Below are positions 16,929 through 25,661 of a stretch of 64,000 nucleotides of DNA, one piece after another. Under the pieces are notes generated by a model. It was given only the letters and a program-made list of their open reading frames with translations, was not told the origin of the DNA and ran no database searches. The stretch comes from Tolypothrix tenuis PCC 7101 (GTDB taxonomy: Bacteria; Cyanobacteriota; Cyanobacteriia; Cyanobacteriales; Nostocaceae): NCBI RefSeq assembly GCF_002368295.1, contig NZ_AP018248.1, positions 7,333,323-7,397,322 of the forward strand. Reading direction: 5' to 3'. How positions within the stretch are numbered: position 1 is the first letter of the stretch; every line of letters begins with the position of its first letter. The position numbers were made by a program, and so were the translations under genes.

Positions 16929-17159
16929 CTATTCAATTTGTTGCCTGAGAGATGGTGTCAAAATCATTATTCCTCGGATAATCTCTTCCGGTGTGGCTAT
17001 ACCATCGATAATCTTTTGATTGCTAGTCATGACTTCCAAAGCCAAGTGAGTAGTAATTCCCTTGGCTTCTAAGCGCTTCAAATCCAAGATGTCAATTCCT
17101 GCAGCTAATCCATCTAAATATTCCTCTACACTCACTCCTAAATTTTCAATTTCTGGCAT
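16929..17159 (-). CDS. Small hypothetical protein, 76 residues
   Basis: The ATG-started frame encodes an acidic, probably helical protein without membrane span. Phrases such as SVEEYLDGLAAGIDILDLKRLEAKGI and TPEEIIRGIMIL give it a normal, non-random composition. I do not recognise the family. It sits alone between the minus-strand GNAT gene and another small unknown gene. It may be real, but nothing beyond composition and isolation from overlapping genes supports it. Confidence 0.5.
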   Translation of the reverse strand: MPEIENLGVSVEEYLDGLAAGIDILDLKRLEAKGITTHLALEVMTSNQKIIDGIATPEEIIRGIMILTPSLRQQIE

Positions 17160-17342
17160 AGATATAATTTTTTATTTTTTGTTTGATAGAAAAAATACAG
17201 CTAGGAACGCTATTAATTTATCGAATAGAAACAAAGTAAACTCAAATTAATTTCAATCCTAGACTTACACTGATGGTAATTAATTTAGAATCAGTAAATT
17301 TTAAATTTTCGGTAGAGGCTTACTCATCTTGCTCAAGAATTT

Positions 17343-17777
17343 TTAATGTTTAATTTCTCGCTGAGGCTGACAAACCCACTTCCATAAAGGATGACTTTTT
17401 CCCTGCTGACGGATGCGAAAAACTTGCTTTTCTAAACGTTGCTTTTCTGGTTCTGGGAGGCCTACTAAGATATTACGACTTTGCCAAATTAAAACCGAAG
17501 CTGTCGTGGCAATACAAAATGCTAAACCAATTGTAGCCAGTGGATGATATACAAGACCGTATCGCACTGCTACCCAGGTAAAGTATTGTCTCCAAAGTGC
17601 AATTTCTGATTGTAAATTCCACAAGGAAATAGGTGCGATCGTGAGCCATAAACAAGCCACAAATAACCACCTTCCGTATACCGTCAGCTGATGTAGTCTT
17701 TGGACTTGTTGCCCAAAAACTGGGTCAGAATTATCAAAATGATTGCCACTCATTGATGGCTGTTCCGAGTGTTCCAT
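17343..17777 (-). CDS. Conserved hypothetical membrane protein, two helices
   Basis: This 144-residue protein has two clear membrane helices (about 33-52 and 78-100), separated by a segment rich in Trp and Leu (LWNLQSEIALWRQYFTWVAV). A basic, amphipathic C-terminal tail starts after LVGLPEPEKQRLEKQVFRIRQQGK. No catalytic motif is visible. It precedes secF at a distance on the same strand; the 17778-17974 gap has no obvious terminator. The function is unknown. Confidence 0.75.
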   Translation of the reverse strand: MEHSEQPSMSGNHFDNSDPVFGQQVQRLHQLTVYGRWLFVACLWLTIAPISLWNLQSEIALWRQYFTWVAVRYGLVYHPLATIGLAFCIATTASVLIWQSRNILVGLPEPEKQRLEKQVFRIRQQGKSHPLWKWVCQPQREIKH

Positions 17778-17974
17778 ATCCTGTAAAACTGCAAGGTTTG
17801 GGTTATACCAAATTGGAATTTAGAATTTGATATTTTTGATTACTCACACTGATTTTGACTGTGTTCCACTAAATTTTAAATTTTTAATCTTCAGTGATAT
17901 GCATTAATCTCAAATCTCAAATCTAAATCCAAAATTGTTCGACCCAGTTATGAACATAAACCAGCTTAACTCTA

Positions 17975-18943
17975 TTAAGAACTGGCGGAGGTATCAGTAG
18001 CATTAGCAGTTGCTACTGCTACTGATTGACCTGTACGTTCTCGCCACCAAGCTAATAGAGTACTAGCAATAAAAATGCTCGAATAAGCTCCCATTGTGAA
18101 GCCAATAATTAAAGCTAGGGAGAAATTTCTTAAAGTTTCTCCGCCAAATAGAAAGATAGCAAGTAATGTCAACAATACAGTTAAGGTGGTATTGAGTGAC
18201 CTGGTTAAAGTTTGATTAACCGCATCATCGACAATCTCAGCAATTGGTCTATCTGGATGAACTTTGATAGTTTCGCGAATGCGATCGTAAATTACGACTG
18301 TGTCATTCACAGAGAAACCTGTAATTGTCAGCAAGGCGACGATGAATAAGCTATCTGCTTCAATGCCTAATAGCAAACCCAATATCGAAAAAGACCCAAC
18401 GGTAATTAAAATATCGTGGAATAGAGCAACGATCGCAAAAATGGCATAGTCCCATTGGAAGCGGAAGGCCATGTAAATGGTGATTCCCACAAAAGACACA
18501 ACCAAAGCCAGAATCCCAGAGCGAAATAACTCTTGTCCCAAAGTCGGCCCAACAGAGTCAATTTGATTTTTTTGCGGATCAAATTCACCAACTTTTTCGC
18601 TTAAGGTATTGCGTAATTTGGTACGCTGATCGGCATCAAGGTTTTTTGTCCGAATTAAGATACCGTTCTCACCAACAATTTGGATACTGCTATCACCTAG
18701 CCCTTGTGCTTTAGCGACATCCCGCACCACGCCAATGTCAATTGGTTTATCGCAGTTATTTGGTTTTGTACAGTCGCGTTCAAATTGTAACCGCGTACCA
18801 CCAACGAAATCCAAACCAGGACGTAGGGGTGCATGGATATTAGGATTTTGCCAAGAAATCACCATTGAGATGATACCGCTGAGGATAAAGACAGCGGAAA
18901 TAGCCCACCATAGCGATCGCGATTTATTAACAGTCAGTTTCAT
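17975..18943 (-). CDS. secF: Protein translocase subunit SecF
   Basis: SecF, with SecD, uses the proton motive force to help protein export through SecYEG. The 322 residues have a first membrane helix (about 12-32), the periplasmic P1-like segment with GLDFVGGTRL, then five helices (about 130-290). These contain the SecF signature TITGFSVNDTVVIYDRIRE and LNTTLTVLLTLL. The ATG start overlaps the secD stop by 4 bp (ATGA), so translation is coupled. Confidence 0.96.
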   Translation of the reverse strand: MKLTVNKSRSLWWAISAVFILSGIISMVISWQNPNIHAPLRPGLDFVGGTRLQFERDCTKPNNCDKPIDIGVVRDVAKAQGLGDSSIQIVGENGILIRTKNLDADQRTKLRNTLSEKVGEFDPQKNQIDSVGPTLGQELFRSGILALVVSFVGITIYMAFRFQWDYAIFAIVALFHDILITVGSFSILGLLLGIEADSLFIVALLTITGFSVNDTVVIYDRIRETIKVHPDRPIAEIVDDAVNQTLTRSLNTTLTVLLTLLAIFLFGGETLRNFSLALIIGFTMGAYSSIFIASTLLAWWRERTGQSVAVATANATDTSASS

Positions 18944-20379
18944 TGTGCGACCTCTACCTTATTCGCAACTGGTACGTTAGGACAGTAAAGTTCTGTCTTC
19001 CGTAAAGATTGAATGGAAATTGCCAAAAACAACAATGTGCGACTACAGGTAATTGCAGTAAACATACTTACTGCTACCCCTAAAGCTAGAGTCAAGGCAA
19101 AGCCTTTTACTAACCCAGAACCTAGCCAAAACAGAGCAGCACAAGCAATCCATGTTGTGACGTTGCTATCTAAAATACTCGAAAATGCTCGGTAAAAACC
19201 AGATTCTACAGAACGATACAATGATTTACCTGCACGTAGTTCTTCTCTGGTACGCTCAAAAATCAGTACGTTGGCATCAACAGCCATCCCAATACTGAGG
19301 ATAAAACCGGCAATTCCCGGCAAGGTCAAGGTTACACCCAGCAACGCAAAACACGCCCAAGTCAACAAAGAGTAAATTACTAATGAAATATCCGCAATTA
19401 GCCCTGGTAGTCGATAGTACACAACCATAAATATGAGTACTAAAGCCAAACCACCAATCCCAGCATAGATGCTGCTTTGAATACTATCTTTACCTAAGGT
19501 TGCACCTACTGTCCTTCTCTCGGCAATTTCTACTGGTACGGGTAATGCGCCACCACGTAGCTGTACGCCTAAGTCATTGGCTTGTTGAGCAGTAAACCTA
19601 CCTGTAATGACCGCAGAACCACCAGTAATCCCTGTATTAGCGAATTCCGGGCCGACACTAGGAGAACTAATCAATTCATTATCGAGAAAAATGCCAATAC
19701 CGCGCCCTGTTCCAGCAAGGCTTTTGGTTAATTCAGCAAACAGTTCGCCACCTTTTGGTTTGAAGCGGAGAGCAACATTCCAGTTGTTACCTTGGGTGGG
19801 TTCGCCATAGGCATTTTCCAGATATTGACCACCCAGAGGTGGATCTGTACTTTCAAACAATTCTGCGATCGCTTGATTATTTTTCTGTAACTCTTCTTGA
19901 TTTTTAGCGATCGCCGCCGTATCTTTACTAGTTCTCAATTCCTGTTGCTTGGCTTTTAATTCTGCTCTAGATGCTTGATAAGCAAACAGTTGAGGTTCTG
20001 TCCCAGATTTTTGTTTGCGAAATTCTAACTGTGCTGTACCACCAAGAACTCGTTCTGCTTGTTCTGGATCGTTAACTCCTGGCAGTTGTACTAGAATCTT
20101 ATCTGCACCGACAGTTTGAATTACTGGTTCAGAAACGCCAAGGCCGTTAATCCGTCCCTCAACAACTTTCTTCACCCCTTCCAATTCTTTTTCGGTGATT
20201 TGCTTAATTTCTGCTGTAGGCTTCACCTGAATTGTAAGCTGTGAGCCACCCCGTAAATCTAATCCAAGAGGAATAGGGATTGTGAAAATCACCGCAAAAG
20301 CGGCGATAATCAACACTACAATTAAAGCTAATAGCGATCGCTGTCTCTGCATACCATAACCATCACTCGCAACTGACAA
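18940..20379 (-). CDS. secD: Protein translocase subunit SecD
   Basis: The 479-residue protein has the SecD architecture: an N-terminal helix (about 13-33), GLDLRGGSQLTIQ, a large periplasmic domain (about 45-290) with VEGRINGLGVSEPVIQ and RFTAQQANDLGVQLRGGALPVPVE, and six-helix RND-like membrane part with SIGMAVDANVLIFERTREE. Length is in the cyanobacterial range. secF follows with a 4-bp overlap. Upstream to pdhB lie 197 bp of short repeats. Confidence 0.96.
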   Translation of the reverse strand: MSVASDGYGMQRQRSLLALIVVLIIAAFAVIFTIPIPLGLDLRGGSQLTIQVKPTAEIKQITEKELEGVKKVVEGRINGLGVSEPVIQTVGADKILVQLPGVNDPEQAERVLGGTAQLEFRKQKSGTEPQLFAYQASRAELKAKQQELRTSKDTAAIAKNQEELQKNNQAIAELFESTDPPLGGQYLENAYGEPTQGNNWNVALRFKPKGGELFAELTKSLAGTGRGIGIFLDNELISSPSVGPEFANTGITGGSAVITGRFTAQQANDLGVQLRGGALPVPVEIAERRTVGATLGKDSIQSSIYAGIGGLALVLIFMVVYYRLPGLIADISLVIYSLLTWACFALLGVTLTLPGIAGFILSIGMAVDANVLIFERTREELRAGKSLYRSVESGFYRAFSSILDSNVTTWIACAALFWLGSGLVKGFALTLALGVAVSMFTAITCSRTLLFLAISIQSLRKTELYCPNVPVANKVEVAQ

Positions 20380-20446
20380 AGGCTATAATAGCGCTCTTTT
20401 TAATAGTTATGAGTTATTGGTTATTAGTAAGAATTGTTACTGGAAT

Positions 20447-20575
20447 TGGGCATGGGGCATTGGGCATAGGGCATTGGGAATGGGTAATGGGTAATTGCGG
20501 TTTGTTCCCTTTCCCCTTTTCACTTTCCCCTTTTACCTTTCCCCTTTCCCCTTTTCCCCAGCCCCCAATCCCCAA
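20447..20575. repeat. Short tandem heptamer repeats and pyrimidine tract
   Basis: The stretch starts with GGGCATG/GGGCATT/GGGTAAT heptamers and turns into a TTCCCCTTTT tract. It fills the gap between secD and pdhB and encodes no protein. The tract could fold with similar purine-rich arrays nearby, but nothing fixed was seen. Confidence 0.75.
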
Positions 20576-20576
20576 C

Positions 20577-21560
20577 CTAAACTCGCATAGCCACCATTTT
20601 TTCTACGGCTTCTACAATTTGTTCTGGCTGAACAATGGTTAGACGCTCTAGATTACCGTTGTATGGTGTGGGAATATCTTGAGATGAAAGGCGTAGTACA
20701 GGTGCATCCAATTCATCAAACAAGCGGTCATTAATAGAAGCGATGACTTCTGCGCCAATACCTGCTGTTCGCATCGCTTCTTCTACGACAATCACGCGAT
20801 GGGTTTTGCGAATAGATGCACCGATGGTATCAAAATCTAAAGGCTTCAGTGATATTAAATCAATGACTTCTGGGTCGTAACCTTTTTTTTCTAAAGTTTT
20901 CACGGCTTGTAATACATGATGGCGCATCCGTGAATAAGTAAGAATTGTGACATCTTTACCACGACGCACAACTTCGGCTTTATCTAAAGGAAGTAAATAT
21001 TCTTCTGATGGCAGGTCTTCTTTTAAGTTGTAAAGCAGAACATGTTCAAAGAACAGTACTGGGTTATCATCGCGAATTGCTGATTTCAGAAGTCCTTTAG
21101 CGTTATAAGGTGTAGAACACGCAACAATTTTTAATCCGGGAACAGCTTGAAAGTAAGTTTCTAAACGTTGGGAATGTTCTGCACCTAGCTGTCTACCAAC
21201 ACCACCAGGGCCACGAATTACCATTGGAATTTTAAAATTCCCGCCGGAAGTATAGCGTAACATCCCAGCGTTATTAGAGATTTGGTTAAAGGCTAGCAGC
21301 AAAAAACCCATATTCATGCCTTCGATGATGGGTCTTAACCCAGTCATCGCAGCTCCCACAGCCAAGCCAGTAAAGCTATTTTCGGCGATAGGGGTGTCAA
21401 GAACTCTTAGATCACCATACTTTTTGTAAAGGTCTTTGGTAACTTTGTAGGAACCACCATAGTGTCCGACATCTTCCCCAAGAACAAATACATTAGAATC
21501 ACGCGCCATTTCTTCGTCAATGGCTTCACGGAGGGCGTTGAAGAAAAGAGTTTCTGCCAT
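20577..21560 (-). CDS. pdhB: Pyruvate dehydrogenase E1 component, beta subunit
   Basis: The beta subunit of the thiamine-diphosphate E1 heterotetramer converts pyruvate to acetyl groups on lipoyl-E2. The 327 residues include the E1-beta signatures: EALREAIDEEMARD, VFVLGEDVGHYGG (about 25-37), TPIAENSFTGLAVGAAM, RGPGGVGRQLGAEHSQ, and the C-terminal YSRMRHHVL and VVVEEAMRTAGIGAEV. The gene stands alone, as is usual in cyanobacteria, with the alpha subunit encoded elsewhere. Confidence 0.96.
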   Translation of the reverse strand: MAETLFFNALREAIDEEMARDSNVFVLGEDVGHYGGSYKVTKDLYKKYGDLRVLDTPIAENSFTGLAVGAAMTGLRPIIEGMNMGFLLLAFNQISNNAGMLRYTSGGNFKIPMVIRGPGGVGRQLGAEHSQRLETYFQAVPGLKIVACSTPYNAKGLLKSAIRDDNPVLFFEHVLLYNLKEDLPSEEYLLPLDKAEVVRRGKDVTILTYSRMRHHVLQAVKTLEKKGYDPEVIDLISLKPLDFDTIGASIRKTHRVIVVEEAMRTAGIGAEVIASINDRLFDELDAPVLRLSSQDIPTPYNGNLERLTIVQPEQIVEAVEKMVAMRV

Positions 21561-21753
21561 TTAAACCTTGTATTCACAATTATTGTTTTAGAATCTTATC
21601 GCGCCACCGTTGGCAAATACCGTGAGCGATCGCACTACTTGGAAATTTTGGCATAAGGCATAGGGCATTGGGTATGGGGCATCAAAATTTAGACAGGTAT
21701 TATATCTCCCTGTCTCCCCTAGGTTGAAAGTGCTGAGTGCTGAGTTCTGAGGA

Positions 21754-21794
21754 GCCACTGCGTTGCGGGGGTTCCCCCCGTTGTAGCAAGTGGC
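21754..21794. repeat. Palindromic dispersed repeat
   Basis: GCCACT(GCGTTGCGGGGG) pairs imperfectly with (CCCCCGTTGTAGCA)AGTGGC in the 361-bp gap between pdhB and the regulator gene. The rest of the gap (21561-21921) is heptamer-like TGCTGAG and CCCCAGTC arrays, without a gene. Confidence 0.65.
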
Positions 21795-21921
21795 GTTTCT
21801 GAGTAAAAATCCCCACCTCGACTTTCATGCAAGGCTTGTGAAAATTTTTTCATTGGGACTGCTTCCTTCTCCCCAGTCCCTAATCCCCAGTCCCCAGCCA
21901 CCAGTCCCCAGTCCCTAAGTA

Positions 21922-22212
21922 CTACAAACTGGCAAGCGAATCAGTGACTTGAGCTACCACTGCGTCTGGAAAGCGTTTTGGTCTTCCTGGTTTGCGTTTA
22001 TGTCTCTGGTTTATGGACTTTTCACTAGCTGCTGCCAATTCTTCAGGTGTGCATTTAAACAAACGCAAAGCATCTAAATATTTCTTTGGTGTCATTGTGG
22101 GTTCAGTCCGCCCAGCTTCCCAGTTGCGAACACTGGTTTCACTGATTGCAAGCCTGAAGGCAACCTCAGCACGGCTAAGACCAGCACGTTCTCTCAGGAC
22201 TTGCATATCCAT
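21922..22212 (-). CDS. XRE-type helix-turn-helix regulator with AT-hook-like tail
   Basis: The 96-residue protein has an XRE/Cro-type helix-turn-helix in its first two thirds: LRERAGLSRAEVAFRLAISETSVRNWEAGRTEPT (about 5-38), then LDALRLFKCTPEELAAA. The tail has the basic RKPGRPKRFPD, which contains the GRP core typical of AT-hooks that bind the minor groove. Length and start (ATG) are normal for a small cyanobacterial regulator. Its target is unknown. A tnpB-type insertion lies upstream, between it and hemB. Confidence 0.88.
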   Translation of the reverse strand: MDMQVLRERAGLSRAEVAFRLAISETSVRNWEAGRTEPTMTPKKYLDALRLFKCTPEELAAASEKSINQRHKRKPGRPKRFPDAVVAQVTDSLASL

Positions 22213-22429
22213 AATCCCATGCTCCTATTGAATAATTTACATTTTGTTTATTAAATCAATTGACATAAAATATCAATTGTTAGCAATTTATTAACTATAT
22301 ACTTTATAAGCGATCGCCTACCCCTCTGGCAAACGCCGCAACGCTTGATTTCTGTAATATCCCGTAAGAAAGTTTAGATAGAAATTTTAAATATCCGTAT
22401 AGTTTCGTATAAATATCTACGAGTTGTGA
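22213..22429. promoter_or_regulatory. Probable upstream region of the XRE gene
   Basis: AT-rich sequence between the XRE start and the left end of the insertion element, which should contain the minus-strand promoter of the regulator. No operator could be defined by eye, although TTGACATAAAATATCAATTG at 22260-22279 contains a short near-palindromic run (ATTGACATAAAATATCAAT-like). Confidence 0.35.
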
Positions 22430-22464
22430 TGCGTAAAGCCCCCGTATTTTTAATCGGGGTATAT

Positions 22465-22500
22465 AAGCGAACAGGACAAATTTATTTGTCCTGTTCGCTT
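22465..22500 (+). repeat. Perfect 17-bp hairpin in the left end of the IS
   Basis: AAGCGAACAGGACAAAT pairs with its exact complement across a TT loop. It lies 46 bp before the tnpB start and probably belongs to the single-strand recognition structures of the left end. It could also limit read-through into tnpB. Confidence 0.75.
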
Positions 22501-22546
22501 ACAAAGCGTAAATACGATTTATAATATTAAAGGAGGTGATGAACAA

Positions 22547-23761
22547 GTGTTTAACCTGACATACGAATTTAAGTTAAAGCCCACCCATGCACAAAGCCAA
22601 ATATTTGAAGACTGGCTAGAAATTAATCGTCGTGTCTATAACTATGCTTTGGCTGAACGCAAGGACTGGTATTTATCACGTAGTTGTCAGATCAACGCTT
22701 GTTCACTTAAGCACGAATATATTATCCCTGCCGACACACCCCGCCCAACCTACGCCAGCCAGTGCAAAGCGTTAACTGCTGCCAAAAAAGAGTTTCCTGA
22801 GCTTAAAAAAGTACAGTCTCAAGTTTTGCAGCAAACATTAAAGCGTCTAGAAGTTGCATTTGTGGCTATGTGGGAGAGAAATCACGGTTTCCCCCGATTC
22901 AAAAAATCGGGACGAATGCGGTCTTTTGTCTTTCCGCAAATGCAAGGTGAAAGACTTAAACCAGGGATGGTTAATTTGCCTGTGATTGGATGGGTTAAAT
23001 TCCGACAATCAAGGGGAATACCTGACAGTGGCGTAGTCAAGCAATCTCGTGTGGTGAAGCGTGTTTCTGGTTGGTATGTGATGCTAACCGTTCAATGGGA
23101 TGTATCTGTACCTCAAAGTCTGCCACACGGGGAAGGAGTAGGAATTGATGTAGGGTTAACAAGTTTTATTGCCACTTCTAACGGGCTAACCGTCAAGCCT
23201 CCAAGGTTTTTTGGAGATGCCGAACGCAAGCTGAAATTACTGCAACAGCGTGTCTCAAAAAAACGTATTGGCTCGAAAAATTGGCACAAAGCTCAAAAGA
23301 AAGTGGCGAAACTACATGAGTACGTTGCTAACTGTCGTCAAGACTGGCACAGAAAATTATCTCACCAAATCTGCGACGATACCGGAATGGTGTTTGTCGA
23401 GGATTTAAACTTGGTTGGACTATCCCGTGGGATGTTGGGTAAGCATTGTTTAGATGCTGGGTTTGCTCAATTCTTCAACATCTTAGAGCAAACTTGTTTT
23501 AAGCGTGGTGTCTATTTCCAGAAAGTAGACAGCCGTAAAACTAGCCAAATTTGCCCTAACTGTGGTGTCGAGACAGGTACTAAAGAGTTATCACAACGTA
23601 CTCATGTTTGTTCAAATTGCGGCTATACAACCGATAGAGATGTAGCAGCCGCACAGGTAACTCTGATAAGAGGACTTGCAGCCGTAGGGCATACGGTCAA
23701 GATGCTTGCTGAGGGTAAATTCGTTGGAATCCCTGTGAAGCAAGAATCCCCGAATTTCTAA
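22547..23761 (+). CDS. tnpB: TnpB, RNA-guided nuclease-type transposon protein
   Basis: The GTG start is supported by the strong ribosome site AAAGGAGGTGATG 8 bp upstream. The 404 residues form a complete TnpB: N-terminal helix-turn-helix region, RuvC-I GIDVGLTSF (Asp201), RuvC-II VFVEDLNL (Glu285), a zinc ribbon CPNC...CSNC (Cys336, 339, 355, 358), and RuvC-III DRDVAAAQ (Asp365). All catalytic residues are kept, so it should be an active RNA-guided DNA nuclease. The guide (omega) RNA would overlap the 3' end of the gene and the right end hairpin; the stop codon TAA lies in the loop of that hairpin. Confidence 0.95.
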   Translation: MFNLTYEFKLKPTHAQSQIFEDWLEINRRVYNYALAERKDWYLSRSCQINACSLKHEYIIPADTPRPTYASQCKALTAAKKEFPELKKVQSQVLQQTLKRLEVAFVAMWERNHGFPRFKKSGRMRSFVFPQMQGERLKPGMVNLPVIGWVKFRQSRGIPDSGVVKQSRVVKRVSGWYVMLTVQWDVSVPQSLPHGEGVGIDVGLTSFIATSNGLTVKPPRFFGDAERKLKLLQQRVSKKRIGSKNWHKAQKKVAKLHEYVANCRQDWHRKLSHQICDDTGMVFVEDLNLVGLSRGMLGKHCLDAGFAQFFNILEQTCFKRGVYFQKVDSRKTSQICPNCGVETGTKELSQRTHVCSNCGYTTDRDVAAAQVTLIRGLAAVGHTVKMLAEGKFVGIPVKQESPNF

Positions 23762-23776
23762 TTCGGGGAGTGTCAA
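23700..23776 (+). ncRNA. Probable omega-RNA 3' end/right-end hairpin of the tnpB element
   Basis: By family knowledge the guide RNA of TnpB is transcribed from the 3' part of tnpB through the right end. Here that end folds as CCCCGAAT-TTCTA-ATTCGGGG. The exact 5' limit cannot be seen, so this entry marks only the expected 3' portion. Confidence 0.5.
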
Positions 23777-24753
23777 TTTAACCAGCGCGCCGCATCTTTG
23801 GCATGGTAAGTCAAAATTAAATCAGCACCAGCACGTTTAAAGCCAGTTAAAGTTTCCATCACTACACGCTGTTCATCAATCCAACCATTGAGAGCAGCGG
23901 CTTTAATCATGGAATATTCACCGGAAACATTATAAGCCGCAACGGGAAGGTTACTAGCTTCCTTAACGCGCCAAATAATATCCATGTATGCTAAGGCTGG
24001 CTTCACCATCAGCATATCAGCGCCTTCTGCGATATCAAGTTCAATTTCTTTAATCGCTTCGCGGGAGTTACCAGGATCCATTTGGTAAGTTCTTCTATCC
24101 CCAAATTGCGGTGTAGAATCAGCCGCATCTCGGAATGGGCCGTAATAAGCCGAAGCATACTTAGCCGCGTAAGACAAAATCGGTGTATCTTGAAATCCCG
24201 CTTCATCTAAACCCGCACGAATTGCTTGCACAAAGCCATCCATCATTCCTGAAGGAGCAATAATATCAGCACCAGCTTTGGCTTGGGATACTGCTGTTTT
24301 TTTCAGTAATTCTAAAGTTGGGTCATTTAAAACTCTTCCCGTTAAATCACCTACTTGTAAGTAACCGCAATGACCATGACTTGTATATTCACACAGACAA
24401 GTATCAGCCACCACAATTAAATCTGGTACTGCTTCCTTCACCGCAGTAGCTGCTTTTTGTACAATACCGCAATCATGCCAAGCGCCAGTAGCATCTACAT
24501 CTTTATCGGCAGGAATACCAAATAGAATGATGGCGGGAATTCCTAAGTCATAAACTTCCTTTGCCTCTTCCACAATTTTGTCTACCGACAGCTGGTAAAC
24601 GCCAGGCATGGATTTGACTTCGTTAGCAATTCCCTCACCTGGTACCGCAAAAAGTGGGTAAATCAAATCACTTGTTGATAAAACAGTTTCTCGTACCATC
24701 CGGCGCAGTTGGGGATGTGTACGCAGACGGCGGGGGCGGTGAGTTGGAAACAT
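23773..24753 (-). CDS. hemB: Porphobilinogen synthase (delta-aminolevulinate dehydratase)
   Basis: HemB condenses two aminolevulinate molecules to porphobilinogen in haem and chlorophyll synthesis. The 326 residues contain RPRRLR at the N-terminus, the metal-binding region VVADTCLCEYTSHGHCG (about 116-132), the Schiff-base lysine in LSYAAKYASAYYGPFRDAA, and the second catalytic lysine in MLMVKPALAYMD. The gene ends AARWLN followed by TGA, and that TGA and part of the Asn codon lie inside the right end of the adjacent IS. The C-terminus may therefore have been altered by the insertion, but all catalytic parts are intact. Confidence 0.96.
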   Translation of the reverse strand: MFPTHRPRRLRTHPQLRRMVRETVLSTSDLIYPLFAVPGEGIANEVKSMPGVYQLSVDKIVEEAKEVYDLGIPAIILFGIPADKDVDATGAWHDCGIVQKAATAVKEAVPDLIVVADTCLCEYTSHGHCGYLQVGDLTGRVLNDPTLELLKKTAVSQAKAGADIIAPSGMMDGFVQAIRAGLDEAGFQDTPILSYAAKYASAYYGPFRDAADSTPQFGDRRTYQMDPGNSREAIKEIELDIAEGADMLMVKPALAYMDIIWRVKEASNLPVAAYNVSGEYSMIKAAALNGWIDEQRVVMETLTGFKRAGADLILTYHAKDAARWLN

Positions 24754-24761
24754 AAAGTTTT

Positions 24762-25022
24762 ATGAAGAATTACAACGCAAATGGACACAATAGAAAGCGT
24801 CACAAAAGCAAGGAAAAACCTTACTTAGTTAGGACAGACTACCAGCAGTGCTTAACTGTCCTTTGCCCTACTGTTGATGAAGCTGTGGGGCAATTTCGTA
24901 TTGTACAGCGTGATAGACATCACTTAGACGCACTGCAAAAAAAACCTGATAAAAAATCCCCCAAAATTAATTGCAGCAATTTGGTAATGAGTAGTGCAGA
25001 AACTAATGTTTCTCAACTATAA
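24762..25022 (+). CDS. Hypothetical basic protein, 86 residues, divergent from hemB
   Basis: The ATG lies 8 bp from the hemB start on the opposite strand, so the two genes would share a very short promoter region. The N-terminus is basic (NGHNRKRHKSKEKP). A central portion YLVRTDYQQCLTVLCPTVDEAVGQFRIVQRDRHHL has a plausible protein composition. I do not recognise a family. No clear ribosome-binding site precedes the ATG. It could be a real small gene or a chance frame. Confidence 0.4.
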   Translation: MKNYNANGHNRKRHKSKEKPYLVRTDYQQCLTVLCPTVDEAVGQFRIVQRDRHHLDALQKKPDKKSPKINCSNLVMSSAETNVSQL

Positions 25023-25661
25023 ATATTATCAATTACCTAATGACTGCTGCGGAATTACCAAGTACCATAATTAGCGCGAAACAACCTCTGCAACTGAATG
25101 CCTAATGGTATGGTGAATCTGGGTTGCTAAATACCAGCGCTATTGCCCAAAACTATAATTAGCCCCAGTTTAGTAGATACCCTTTACCTCTGAGGGGAAC
25201 AATCTCAAGCTTACTTAAAGTAGTACTGCAATCTATTCTTCCATAAAGCCATACATTAAAGAAGAAATTAATAGATTCTTTGGCATTTTTTGTGAATACT
25301 ATTTGCAGACTGCGATTGAAAAAATAAAAATTTTTATTAATTAGTTGTGTACAAATTGACGCTTTTACCCTTTGAGTTTTAGAAATATCAGGCACAAATC
25401 AAAAAACATAAATGACACAAAAAATGCATCCTTCCCTAGATACATAGTTGATCGTTGGTGATTTTTATCGAGGATGTGTGTTTGATATGCAAAAAATCAC
25501 CCTTCACCTCTATTGCTGTTACTTCCAAATTCTCTTTACCCGATCGCAGGTAGTTCGCGATTTACGACTTGATCGCGTGCATCGTTGTTCTAAGATGAAA
25601 AGACTCACCAATCTTGAAAAAAAATTAAGTTAAGTTAACTAAAGAGCAAACAATTACACTT
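25023..25661. other. Long intergenic region upstream of prfC
   Basis: About 640 bp. Several short frames exist on both strands, but none resembles a known protein or has a good start. There is no strong hairpin. A leader of prfC transcripts probably occupies the right end. Confidence 0.4.

Larger units (their letters stand above)
22430..23776 (+). mobile_element. tnpB-only IS200/IS605-type insertion element
   Basis: The right end is GAATCCCCGAAT...ATTCGGGGAGTGTCAA, ending at 23776. It matches the right end of the second element (46448) and has the TCAA terminus expected for this family. The left end is less certain (about 22430-22440). It contains a CCCCG/CGGGG hairpin and then a 17-bp perfect stem at 22465-22500. 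No tnpA is present, so movement would need a transposase in trans. The element abuts hemB so closely that hemB uses its TGA. Confidence 0.8.

Noticed and set aside
22547..23761. TnpB considered as a Cas12-like CRISPR effector
   Set aside because: Length (404 residues), the IS right end and absence of any array identify a transposon-encoded TnpB.
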